36,276 bases of DNA, from the NCBI GenBank assembly GCA_003166955.1, contig PMUI01000129.1:1-36276 (forward strand). The letters run 5' to 3'. This document shows, in pieces, positions 22,623 to 29,518 of the stretch. This DNA comes from Acidobacterium sp. (GTDB taxonomy: Bacteria; Acidobacteriota; Terriglobia; Terriglobales; Acidobacteriaceae). Position numbers and translations under genes: made by a program. Below the pieces are notes generated by a model that worked only from the letters and a program-made list of their open reading frames with translations, was not told the DNA's origin and did no database searches. Position 1 is the first letter of the stretch. The number at the start of each line of letters is the position of its first letter.

Positions 22623-24515
22623 TCATGGCGTGTCGTAGAGCGGTTGCAGCCCCGTCTTCTGGATCAGCGCGCGGTAGCGTGGCTCTTTGTGGAGAAAATC
22701 GTAGGCGGGGTCGTACTGGATCCAGAGGACGTCGGTGGAATGCTGGTTGAAACCTTCCTCGAGCAGCGCGAGCGTACGGTCCTTGTCGCCGAGCTGCGCA
22801 AAGTAAGAGGCAAGTTCGACCGGCGAAACATATTGCGTCTTTGACTGTATGAGGCGGCGTCCAAGCTGCCAGCGAACGAAACCATGCGCCCCACCCTGGT
22901 CGTAAGCGCGCCGCAGATTGACGGCCGACTGCGGATCGCCGGTCGCGGTATGCCACTTCGCCCAGGCTTCCATCGCCTCTTTGTAGTTGCCCTTGCGGCG
23001 CCAGATGTCCATCTCCGTTCCGAGGAGATCGGGATCGTTCGGAGCCACTTCAAGCCGCAGCCGGAGATCGGCGAGCGCAGCATCATATTGCCGCGCGGAT
23101 TCATACGCCCCTGCCAGGCCATAGGGACGCGCAAACGGATCGAGTTCCATCGATTTCTTCGCGGCCTCGATGGATTCAGGAATCCGGTTCATGGCTGCCA
23201 GCACATCGGATCGGAAGTAATAGAGTTCGGCGTTATCCGGATTGAGGGCAATGGCGCGCAGCGTCTCGCGGTCGGCGTTGGCCCAATCCCAGCGATCGAT
23301 GAGATAGACGGCAGCGATGGCCACGTGGGCTTCCGACGAATCGGGATCGAGCTGGATGGCACGTTGAGCGGCTTCTTCCTGCGGGCCCATAGCAGTGCGC
23401 GGATCGAGGACGTCACCGGCAATTCCCTCGGCGTAGTAGTTGGCCAGGCCCGCCCAGGCGGCTGCGTAATCCGGCTGGATCTCCGTTGCCTTGCGGAAAT
23501 ACGCGGCCGATTCCATCATCCGGTCGGTGAACCACAGATATCTCCCGCGAAGGTAGGCATCATGCGCCGCGGGATTCACGTAGTGCGCCAGCGGTGTGGA
23601 GGTCGCCGCGCTGCGCAGATGCTTCGCGATCGCCTGCGCCGCTTCTTCAGGGAGCGCGACATCGTTGGTGTCGCGGTCGTAGCTCTCGGCCCAGATGTGC
23701 GAATCGGTGTCGGCGCGGATGAGCTGCAGCGTCATGTGAACCTGATTGCCGGTGCGCTCGACCGAGCCCTCGACAATGCCATCCACATCGAGCGCGCGCG
23801 CAATCTCCCCCAACGGGCGGCGCGCCTTCTTATACTGCATCACGGATGTGCGAGAGACGATGCGCAGCGTCGAGTCTTTCGCCAGCATCGTGGTCAGCTC
23901 ATCGGTCATGCCGTCGGCGAAATATTCCTGGCTGGGATCGCCGGAGAGATTGTCCAGCGGCAGCACGGCCAGCGAGTGGATGTTGGCAGCGGCTCGGCGA
24001 TGGATGAGGTAGCGGGCTCCAATGATGATCGCGGCGGCCGCGAGGAGAATCGAAGCAGCCATCCAGCGATAGCGGTTGCCGCGCTGAGCGCGGGCCGGTG
24101 GGACGCTGGGAGACTCGGGCTGCGAAAGCGGAGGAACGATCGCGGCAGCCGCGCCATTGCTGGTGGCGATCTCGTCGTGCGCCGGCGCTGCCTGGCGAGT
24201 CAGAGGCGCGATGAAGCGATAGCCCTTGCCGGTGACGGTCTGAATATAGCGAGGCTCTTCGGAGTCATCGCGCAGCGCCTGCCGGATCTTGCGAATCGCC
24301 GTGTTGATCCCGTGTTCGGTATCGACGAAGACTTCGCGTTCCCAGAGCCGCTCGACGATTTCGTTGCGGGTGACGAGCCGCCCCTCGCGCTCGACCAGCA
24401 GGATCAGGAGTTCAAGCGGCTTGCGTTCCAGCGCGATCCCCCGCCCGTTGCGGCATAATTCGAAGCGGCCGCGATCAAGCGTGAACTCCCCAAACTCCAG
24501 AATCGTGGCGATCAT
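22623..24515 (-). CDS. CadC-like membrane-anchored winged-helix regulator with FlgO/TolB-N and TPR domains
   Basis: 630-residue one-component regulator. OmpR/CadC-type winged helix at residues 1-105 (LEFGEFTLDRGRFELCRNGR, EIVERLWEREVFVDTEHGIN, IQTVTGKGYRFIAPL); proline-rich linker; one membrane helix at about 151-171; then an extracytoplasmic FlgO/TolB-N-like domain (SLAVLPLDNLSGDPSQEYFA, DGIVEGSVERTGNQVHMTL) at about 180-300; then TPR-like helices from about 330 to the end. The DNA-binding half is cytosolic and the sensor half periplasmic. Large paralogous sets of such proteins occur in acidobacteria; targets and signals are unknown. It is divergent from a secreted-protein gene (24693), a plausible target. 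Confidence 0.9.
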   Translation of the reverse strand: MIATILEFGEFTLDRGRFELCRNGRGIALERKPLELLILLVEREGRLVTRNEIVERLWEREVFVDTEHGINTAIRKIRQALRDDSEEPRYIQTVTGKGYRFIAPLTRQAAPAHDEIATSNGAAAAIVPPLSQPESPSVPPARAQRGNRYRWMAASILLAAAAIIIGARYLIHRRAAANIHSLAVLPLDNLSGDPSQEYFADGMTDELTTMLAKDSTLRIVSRTSVMQYKKARRPLGEIARALDVDGIVEGSVERTGNQVHMTLQLIRADTDSHIWAESYDRDTNDVALPEEAAQAIAKHLRSAATSTPLAHYVNPAAHDAYLRGRYLWFTDRMMESAAYFRKATEIQPDYAAAWAGLANYYAEGIAGDVLDPRTAMGPQEEAAQRAIQLDPDSSEAHVAIAAVYLIDRWDWANADRETLRAIALNPDNAELYYFRSDVLAAMNRIPESIEAAKKSMELDPFARPYGLAGAYESARQYDAALADLRLRLEVAPNDPDLLGTEMDIWRRKGNYKEAMEAWAKWHTATGDPQSAVNLRRAYDQGGAHGFVRWQLGRRLIQSKTQYVSPVELASYFAQLGDKDRTLALLEEGFNQHSTDVLWIQYDPAYDFLHKEPRYRALIQKTGLQPLYDTP

Positions 24516-24692
24516 GGGCCAGCAGTATACCCCGACTTCCCTGCCGAAAGCAGCAATCTTCTGTCATTTCAGTGGCTTGCCGCTTCACCCAATCTTCACC
24601 TCAGGCTTCACCTCCTCTCCATTGCCTCGCCCGCGCGGTCCGCGATTAGCTCGTGACCCAGCCGGTTCCCCGGCGAAAGAGGAGATCAACCA

Positions 24693-25331
24693 ATGAAGAC
24701 AAATTTCAGGAAGTTCGCGCCCGCCTTCGGTGCACTCGTTGTCGGGCTCCTGCTCACCCCCATCTCTCAGGCGGAATGCGGCGGGATCAAACTGCCGCTG
24801 CTGCCGCACACCGCCATGCAACCGCAGGCCGCCGCGCCTGCTTCGCAGCTATCCCGCTACGGCTACCCGGGCGAAGGCGATCGTGACTACAGCGATCCCG
24901 GCATCGTCGGGTTCTGGCACGTCAAATTCGTTTCCGAGGGCTCAACAGGCATTCCCGACGGCGCCGAAATCGACGCTGGCTATTCCCAGTGGCACAGCGA
25001 CGGCACGGAGATCATGAACTCCGGCGGCCGCGCGCCCGTCACCACCAACTTCTGCCTCGGCGTCTGGAAGGCCGTTGGCTACCACTCCTATAAGCTGAAC
25101 CACTACGCCGCTTCGTGGGATCCCACTCCCGCGGCGACCGCCCCCAACGGCACGATCCTCGGACCCGCCAGAATCCAGGAACAGGTCACGCTGTCGCCCG
25201 GCGAGAACAAGTTCACCGGAAACTTCACCATCGATCAGTACGACGAGAGTGGCAACCTGCTGGCGCACCTGCAGGGCACGATCAGCGGCACGCGCATCGA
25301 CGTCGACACACCCGAGGAAAGCATCTTCTAG
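24693..25331 (+). CDS. Secreted protein of unknown function
   Basis: 212-residue exported protein. Signal peptide of about 27 residues (TPISQA before ECGG). The mature part is β-rich: GFWHVKFVSEG, EIDAGYSQWHSDGTEIMNSG, NFCLGVWKAVGYHSYKLNHY, QEQVTLSPGENKFTGNFTID and QYDESGNLLAHLQGTISGTR. The pattern (W.V.F...G...G..QWHSDG.E, then FC.GVWK..G...Y.LNH) suggests a lipocalin/calycin-like barrel. I do not know its function. A GAGGAG site precedes ATG 24693. It lies next to the divergent CadC-like regulator; a 13-bp hairpin follows 15 bases after its stop. Confidence 0.8.
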   Translation: MKTNFRKFAPAFGALVVGLLLTPISQAECGGIKLPLLPHTAMQPQAAAPASQLSRYGYPGEGDRDYSDPGIVGFWHVKFVSEGSTGIPDGAEIDAGYSQWHSDGTEIMNSGGRAPVTTNFCLGVWKAVGYHSYKLNHYAASWDPTPAATAPNGTILGPARIQEQVTLSPGENKFTGNFTIDQYDESGNLLAHLQGTISGTRIDVDTPEESIF

Positions 25332-25345
25332 CACTTCGCTGTGAC

Positions 25346-25385
25346 GCTCTGATCCCGGTCGCAAGTCGGGTTCCGGGATCAGAGC
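25346..25385 (+). terminator. 13-bp perfect hairpin after the secreted-protein gene
   Basis: GCTCTGATCCCGG (25346-25358) and CCGGGATCAGAGC (25373-25385) form a perfect stem around a 14-base loop, 15 bases after the stop codon. No U-tract follows, so it may be a non-canonical terminator or a transcript-stabilising 3' hairpin. Confidence 0.65.
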
Positions 25386-25497
25386 ACTTCCCCCCGCGTC
25401 ATTCCCACCGTCACAAATTCCCCGAATCCCCGGCCTCCTCCCGCCAAATTGTGGCATTATCTTGTCTCAAGCGGCCTCATTCGCGGGAGGTTTCACC

Positions 25498-26259
25498 GTG
25501 AGTACCCACAGGCTCGTCGCCGGATGGCTTTCGCTCGCCCTCGCTGCTCTGCTCCTCGCTCAAAGCCACTCGACCAGCGCCCAAACACTCCAGGCTTCCT
25601 CATTCGCCGCTCAACCGGCCCTCACTCCCGAGGCGGCCGGCGACGTTTACTTCGCGCGTGGCCGCTATGTCGAAGCCATCGACGTCTGGAGCCGCGCGCC
25701 CTATGAAGCTGCCACTCTGAACAAGATCGGCGTCGCCTGGCATCATCTCTACGCCATCGGCCAGGCCCGCAAAAGCTACGAAGAGGCTCTGGCCCTGCGC
25801 CCCGCATTCCCCGAAGCCCTCAACAATCTCGGCGCCTCCTGGTTCGCGCAGAAAGACTATCGCCAGGCCATCCGTCTCTACCGCCGCGCCCTCAAGCTTG
25901 ATCCCACCTCTGCCCCTTTCGTCGCCAACCTCGGCACCGCGTACTTCGCCGTTCGCCGGCCCACTCAGGGGCTCGAAGCCTACCGCAGCGCCTACGCTCT
26001 CGATCCCACGGTCTTCGACGTCGACTCGCCCCGGGTCGTCAGCGGGCCGATCACCGACTCCGACCGCGCCCAGAAGGACTACTCCCTGGCTGAACTCTTC
26101 GCGCAGATGCAGAACCCGGACCGCGCCCTCGACTACCTCCGCAAGGCCTTCTCCGCCGGCTTTGCAGACAGGAAGCGCCTCTGGCATGATCCCGCCTTCG
26201 CCGCACTTCGCCTGACTCCCGAATTCGCCGCGCTCATGGGCGAACTCAACCTGAAATAA
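25498..26259 (+). CDS. Secreted TPR protein (paralogue of 34210-34980)
   Basis: 253-residue TPR protein. Start GTG 25498, seven bases after GGGAGG (25485-25490); the upstream in-frame ATG at 25462 lacks such a site. A signal peptide covers residues 1-28 (STSA before QTLQ). Four to five TPR units follow (AAGDVYFARGRYVEAIDVW; NKIGVAWHHLYAIGQARKSY; NNLGASWFAQKDYRQAIRLY; ANLGTAYFAVRRPTQGLEAY), and the end matches the paralogue at 34210 (DRALDYLRKAFSAGFADRKR, LTPEFAALM). Predicted periplasmic scaffold; partner unknown. Confidence 0.88.
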   Translation: MSTHRLVAGWLSLALAALLLAQSHSTSAQTLQASSFAAQPALTPEAAGDVYFARGRYVEAIDVWSRAPYEAATLNKIGVAWHHLYAIGQARKSYEEALALRPAFPEALNNLGASWFAQKDYRQAIRLYRRALKLDPTSAPFVANLGTAYFAVRRPTQGLEAYRSAYALDPTVFDVDSPRVVSGPITDSDRAQKDYSLAELFAQMQNPDRALDYLRKAFSAGFADRKRLWHDPAFAALRLTPEFAALMGELNLK

Positions 26260-26445
26260 ACGCGGAGCCACACCCCGGGGAACCGAATCAGATGGAGTGC
26301 GGTTATGCCGCCTTTGGTTCGGCTATGCACCAGGATCGTCTGAGCCTCGGCTCGCACCGCAACGCATCGATTTTCTTTCTCAGACGGGGTAATGCCCTTA
26401 AGCCGTCCTGGAGGCCGCAATGAGACTGCATCCCGCGATATCAGT

Positions 26446-26919
26446 GTGAAGAGAGTGAGCGTCGTCTCCCAGCTTCCCTTCGAAGTAATCGTGGCCACGT
26501 TCGATTCTCTGATCGGTCACCCCGACATGCGGGCGTTCGGCGAAAAACTACGCGGCGCAACCTCAGCCGAAGAACTGACTCAGGTCGTTCAGCAGGCTGT
26601 CAGCGAAGCCGGCCTCATGGAGTTCACGCGCTTCGATCTCGGCGCTGTCCTGAAAAGGAGATTCGGCCCCCAGGCAGGCAGGAGCCTGCGCATCGTGATG
26701 GGCAATCCCGTGACGATGAGTTCGATGACCAACCACGTCCCCGATGCGGGTTCCTATGCGCCGGTGACCGTCCTGATTGACGAACGGTCCGATGGCGTTC
26801 ATCTCACCTACGACACGATGGAGAGCCACCTGATGAGTTATCGCAATCAGTCTGCTCTCCAGGTAGCCCGCGAGCTGGACCAGCAAGTATTGAAAGTTCT
26901 GGAGCAAGCGGCAGGCTGA
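26446..26919 (+). CDS. DUF302-domain protein
   Basis: 157-residue protein from GTG 26446 carrying a DUF302-like fold: RIVMGNPVTMSSMTNHVPDA, YAPVTVLIDERSDGVHLTYD and TMESHLM. The frame continues upstream to ATG 26392 but with no ribosome-binding site. A nine-codon reading frame (ATG 26421, with GGAGG seven bases before it) ends in TGA at 26448-26450, overlapping the GTG as GTGTGA. This would couple translation of the DUF302 gene to a short leader. Function unknown; DUF302 proteins are small cytosolic or secreted proteins of unproven role. Confidence 0.75.
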   Translation: MKRVSVVSQLPFEVIVATFDSLIGHPDMRAFGEKLRGATSAEELTQVVQQAVSEAGLMEFTRFDLGAVLKRRFGPQAGRSLRIVMGNPVTMSSMTNHVPDAGSYAPVTVLIDERSDGVHLTYDTMESHLMSYRNQSALQVARELDQQVLKVLEQAAG

Positions 26920-26943
26920 TCGCCGGCCTCGCCGCGCTGGGGA

Positions 26944-26978
26944 GCTCCCGGCTACCGGCTTCCTGCTACCCGCTCCCA
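26944..26978. repeat. Heptanucleotide tandem repeat, GCTNCCN type (locus E)
   Basis: GCTCCCG, GCTACCG, GCTTCCT, GCTACCC, GCTCCCA in perfect 7-base register, 24 bases after the DUF302 stop and immediately before the palindrome upstream of the MocR gene. Confidence 0.8.
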
Positions 26979-26980
26979 TG

Positions 26981-27003
26981 ACCACTTTTCCCAGAAAAGT
27001 GGT
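26981..27003. promoter_or_regulatory. Palindromic operator upstream of the MocR gene
   Basis: ACCACTTTTC (26981-26990), spacer CCA, GAAAAGTGGT (26994-27003): a perfect 10-base inverted repeat. It lies just upstream of a candidate promoter (TTGCCA 27020-27025, 18-base spacer, TACTAT 27044-27049) whose start site would fall at or next to the ATG at 27058, implying a leaderless mRNA. CCAC is repeated at 27023, 27032 and 27040 within the spacer. A terminator hairpin for the upstream gene is the alternative reading. Confidence 0.6.
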
Positions 27004-27057
27004 ATGCGGACATGACAACTTGCCACCAAAACCACATAGCCACTACTATCCCTGCAC

Positions 27058-28578
27058 ATGCTCGAAGTTTCCCCAGGAATCGTCCCCGTTATCCCCGTCG
27101 ACCGCGAGGCCGCCACCCCTCTGCATCGCCAGGTCTACGCCGGATTCCGCGACGCCATCCTGCGCGGCGACCTCGCCGCCGGCCAGCAGGTCCCCTCCAG
27201 CCGCGCGCTCGCCGCCGAACTCGACATTTCCCGCTTCCCCGTTCTCGACGCCTACGCGCAGCTCCTCGCCGAGGGCTACTTCAAGAGCCGCGTCGGCGCC
27301 GGCACCTTCGTCGCCACCTCCCTGCCGCACCAGCCCGCCCACCCCAAACGTCCCACCGAAGAGTCGGCCGCCTCGCGCCGCACCTCGCGCCGCTCCATGT
27401 TGTTCCCGCCCTACGATCCCGTCCCGTGGCGTCATGGCTGGGGCGCCTTCGGCGTCCACCAGCCCGCTCTCGACCACTTCCCTTTCGATCTGTGGTCGAA
27501 ATTGCTTGCCCGCCACAGCCGCTCGCTGCGGATTCACACCAACAACAACCTGCATCCCCTGGGCCTGCTGCCCTTTCGGGAAGCCATCTGCTCCTACCTG
27601 CGCACCGCGCGCGCCGTCCGCTGCGATCCCGGCCAGATCATGGTGGTCTCCGGCTCCCAGCAGGCCCTCGACATCGTCACCCGCGTTCTGCTCGACCCCG
27701 GCGACTCCGCTTGGATCGAGGAGCCCTGCTACCCGCTGGTCCGCTCGCTGCTGCTCGGCTCCGGCTCAAAACCGGTGCCCGTCCCCGTCGATGACGACGG
27801 CCTCGATGTCGATGCCGGCGCGCGCCTCGCCCCCAACGCCCGCGTTGCCTTCGTTACCCCCTCGCATCACTACGCCCTCGGCGTCACCATGAGCGCCTCA
27901 CGCCGCTTCCAGCTTCTCGAGTGGTCCCGCCGCTCCGAATCCTGGATCGTCGAAGACGACTACGACAGCGAATACCGCTTCGATTCGATGCCCATCCCCT
28001 CGCTCCAGGGCCTCGACTCCTGCGACCGCGTCCTCTACATCGGAACCTTCAGCAAAGTCCTGCGCCCCTCGCTGCGCCTCGGCTACATCGTCATCCCCGC
28101 CGACCTCGTCGACCGCTTCGCCGCCGTCCGCTTCTCCATGGACATCTTCCCGTCGTATCTCTTTCAGGAAGCCCTCACCGACTTTATGCACGACGGCCAC
28201 TTCGCGCGCCACATCCGCCGCATGCGCTCCCTCTACAAAGCGCGCCGCGCCGCGCTGGTCGAAAGCCTAAGCGCCGAATGCGGCGACCTCCTCACCATCC
28301 AGGGCTCCGAAGCCGGCATGCACCTCACCGTCACGCTGCCGGAAAGCATCACGACACAGCGCGAAAGCCTCAGGACGCTGCCCGAAAGCTTCAAAGGCGC
28401 AATCTGCGACGTCCAGATCGCCACCCGCGCCGCCAAAGACAAGCTGTGGCTCTGGCCGCTCTCCCCCTGCTACTCCGCCGAACCCCGCCGCCACGGCTTC
28501 CTGTTAGGCTTCGGCAACACCCCCGAAGACCAGATGCCCGCCGCAGTCCGCCGCCTCCGCCAGGCCATCGCGCACTGA
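27058..28578 (+). CDS. MocR/GabR-type PLP-dependent transcriptional regulator
   Basis: 506-residue fusion of a GntR-type winged helix (residues ~15-85: PLHRQVYAGFRDAILRGDLA, GQQVPSSRALAAELDISR, then RVGAGTFV) to an aminotransferase class I domain. PLP-binding Lys333 in GTFSKVLRPSLRLGY; Asp301-Tyr302 region in VEDDYDSEYRF; NNLHPLGLLPFREAI and SGSQQALDIV are aminotransferase landmarks. Such proteins (PdxR, GabR, TauR) sense PLP or amino-compound adducts and usually control a nearby operon. Here no aminotransferase, transporter or PLP-synthesis gene is adjacent, so the target may be elsewhere or itself. A palindrome lies upstream. Confidence 0.93.
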   Translation: MLEVSPGIVPVIPVDREAATPLHRQVYAGFRDAILRGDLAAGQQVPSSRALAAELDISRFPVLDAYAQLLAEGYFKSRVGAGTFVATSLPHQPAHPKRPTEESAASRRTSRRSMLFPPYDPVPWRHGWGAFGVHQPALDHFPFDLWSKLLARHSRSLRIHTNNNLHPLGLLPFREAICSYLRTARAVRCDPGQIMVVSGSQQALDIVTRVLLDPGDSAWIEEPCYPLVRSLLLGSGSKPVPVPVDDDGLDVDAGARLAPNARVAFVTPSHHYALGVTMSASRRFQLLEWSRRSESWIVEDDYDSEYRFDSMPIPSLQGLDSCDRVLYIGTFSKVLRPSLRLGYIVIPADLVDRFAAVRFSMDIFPSYLFQEALTDFMHDGHFARHIRRMRSLYKARRAALVESLSAECGDLLTIQGSEAGMHLTVTLPESITTQRESLRTLPESFKGAICDVQIATRAAKDKLWLWPLSPCYSAEPRRHGFLLGFGNTPEDQMPAAVRRLRQAIAH

Positions 28579-28587
28579 TCCGCGCTG

Positions 28588-28617
28588 TTGACGCTCTAAT
28601 ACGAGTAGACGTATTCT
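28588..28617 (+). promoter_or_regulatory. Promoter and palindrome of the HigBA-like operon
   Basis: TTGACG (28588-28593), 18-base spacer, TATTCT (28612-28617). The palindrome AATACG-N6-CGTATT (28598-28615) covers the spacer and -10 region, a good position for autorepression by the HTH antitoxin. The predicted start is next to the toxin GTG at 28625, so the mRNA may be leaderless. Confidence 0.55.
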
Positions 28618-28624
28618 TGCATAA

Positions 28625-28987
28625 GTGCCTACGTTGGAACGTCCGCTGATATGGCTCGGTTCCACCCGGAGGGACGTGCGTTTATTTCCGCGTGATGTCC
28701 GTCGTGACATCGGTCAGGCGTTGTACACCGCCCAGCAAGGTGAAACCGATCCCGCAGCCAAACCATTGAAGGGATTTGGAGGAGCTTCGGTGATCGAAAT
28801 TGTCTCTGATAGCCGCGGAGACACGTGGCGCGCCGTGTATACCGTTCGGTATCTGGAAGCGATTTATGTCCTGCACGCTTTTCAGAAGAAGTCGAAACGC
28901 GGTATCGCCACACCCGCAAGAGATCTCGAGTTGATCGGTCGAAGGCTCGCGGAAGCCGAACATCTGCACAGGGAGAGGCAAAACTGA
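28625..28987 (+). CDS. HigB/RelE-type toxin (phage Gp49-like, COG4679)
   Basis: 120-residue RelE-superfamily toxin of the Gp49-like type, expected to cleave mRNA on the ribosome. Family blocks are complete: PLIWLGSTRRDVRLFPRDVR, RDIGQALYTAQQGE, KPLKGFGGASVIEIV, TWRAVYTVRYLEAIYVLHAF, QKKSKRGIATPARDLELI. Start GTG 28625, without a ribosome-binding site. Toxin comes first, as in higBA. The stop is one base before the GTG of the antitoxin. Note that the palindromic promoter just upstream fits self-control. Confidence 0.9.
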   Translation: MPTLERPLIWLGSTRRDVRLFPRDVRRDIGQALYTAQQGETDPAAKPLKGFGGASVIEIVSDSRGDTWRAVYTVRYLEAIYVLHAFQKKSKRGIATPARDLELIGRRLAEAEHLHRERQN

Positions 28988-28988
28988 C

Positions 28989-29318
28989 GTGAACAAAAAG
29001 AAAGCGTCCATCAGAATCCAAAAGAGCACCGGCAACGTCTTCGCAGACCTCGGCTTCCCTCACCCCGAGAAAGAACTCCTCAAGGCAAAGCTCACCCTCG
29101 AGATCTACCGCCTCATCCGCAAGCGAGACCTAACCCAAACCGAAGCCGGCAAAATCCTCGGCATCCAGCAGCCCCACGTCTCCGCGCTCATGCGCAACCG
29201 CGCCGGATCCTTCTCCGTGGAGCGCCTCATGGACTTCCTCACCGCCCTCGGCCAGGACGTTAAAATTACCGTGAAGCCCGCGCGCCGCCGCCACGGCGAA
29301 GTCTCCGTCGTCGCCTGA
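28989..29318 (+). CDS. XRE-family HTH antitoxin (HigA-like)
   Basis: 109-residue antitoxin/repressor. The HTH is at residues 48-68 (DLTQTEAGKILGIQQPHVSA). A conserved NVFADLGFPHPEKELLKAKL precedes it, and a C-terminal extension of about 30 residues (LTALGQDVKITVKPARRR) follows, as in COG5606 proteins paired with Gp49-like toxins. Start GTG 28989, one base after the toxin stop. It should bind the toxin and the palindrome at 28598-28615. Confidence 0.9.
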   Translation: MNKKKASIRIQKSTGNVFADLGFPHPEKELLKAKLTLEIYRLIRKRDLTQTEAGKILGIQQPHVSALMRNRAGSFSVERLMDFLTALGQDVKITVKPARRRHGEVSVVA

Positions 29319-29397
29319 TTCCCCAGGTTCAACTCCCTGCCCAAAGCCGTGTCCAAAATCGCGACAGATTTCCACTCCGACCCCTCCCAACGGGCCA

Positions 29398-29426
29398 TTG
29401 CCCTGCCACAAAGGCCATGCTAGTCT
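29398..29426 (+). promoter_or_regulatory. Promoter of the first NHL lipoprotein gene
   Basis: TTGCCC (29398-29403), 17-base spacer ending in an extended TGC, and -10 TAGTCT (29421-29426). The same arrangement precedes the paralogue at 31759. Confidence 0.5.
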
Positions 29427-29435
29427 GCACCCTTG

Positions 29436-29462
29436 GCGAGGTCCTTTCGCGCCCAGGCTCGC
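29436..29462 (+). promoter_or_regulatory. 5' leader hairpin, first NHL lipoprotein gene
   Basis: GCGAG(GT)CCT pairs with AGGCTCGC around a 9-base loop: eight base pairs with a two-base bulge. It begins only about 3 bases after the predicted transcription start and ends 56 bases before ATG 29519. Nearly identical to the hairpin at 31677-31701. Confidence 0.55.
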
Positions 29463-29518
29463 TGTTAACCACTAAGTAATCATGTAGTTATCCCCCAATT
29501 CTCGGAGTCCAAAAAACC

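Noticed and set aside
22884-24458. A 524-codon plus-strand frame opposite the CadC-like regulator
   Set aside because: The regulator has complete domains on the other strand; this frame shows none.
25449-25470. A possible sigma-54 promoter (TGGCA...CTTGT) before the TPR gene
   Set aside because: The -12 GC is absent and the spacing is not the required one.
29436-29462. A cyclic-di-GMP (GEMM) riboswitch before the NHL gene
   Set aside because: The conserved GEMM core is missing; only a single short hairpin is present.
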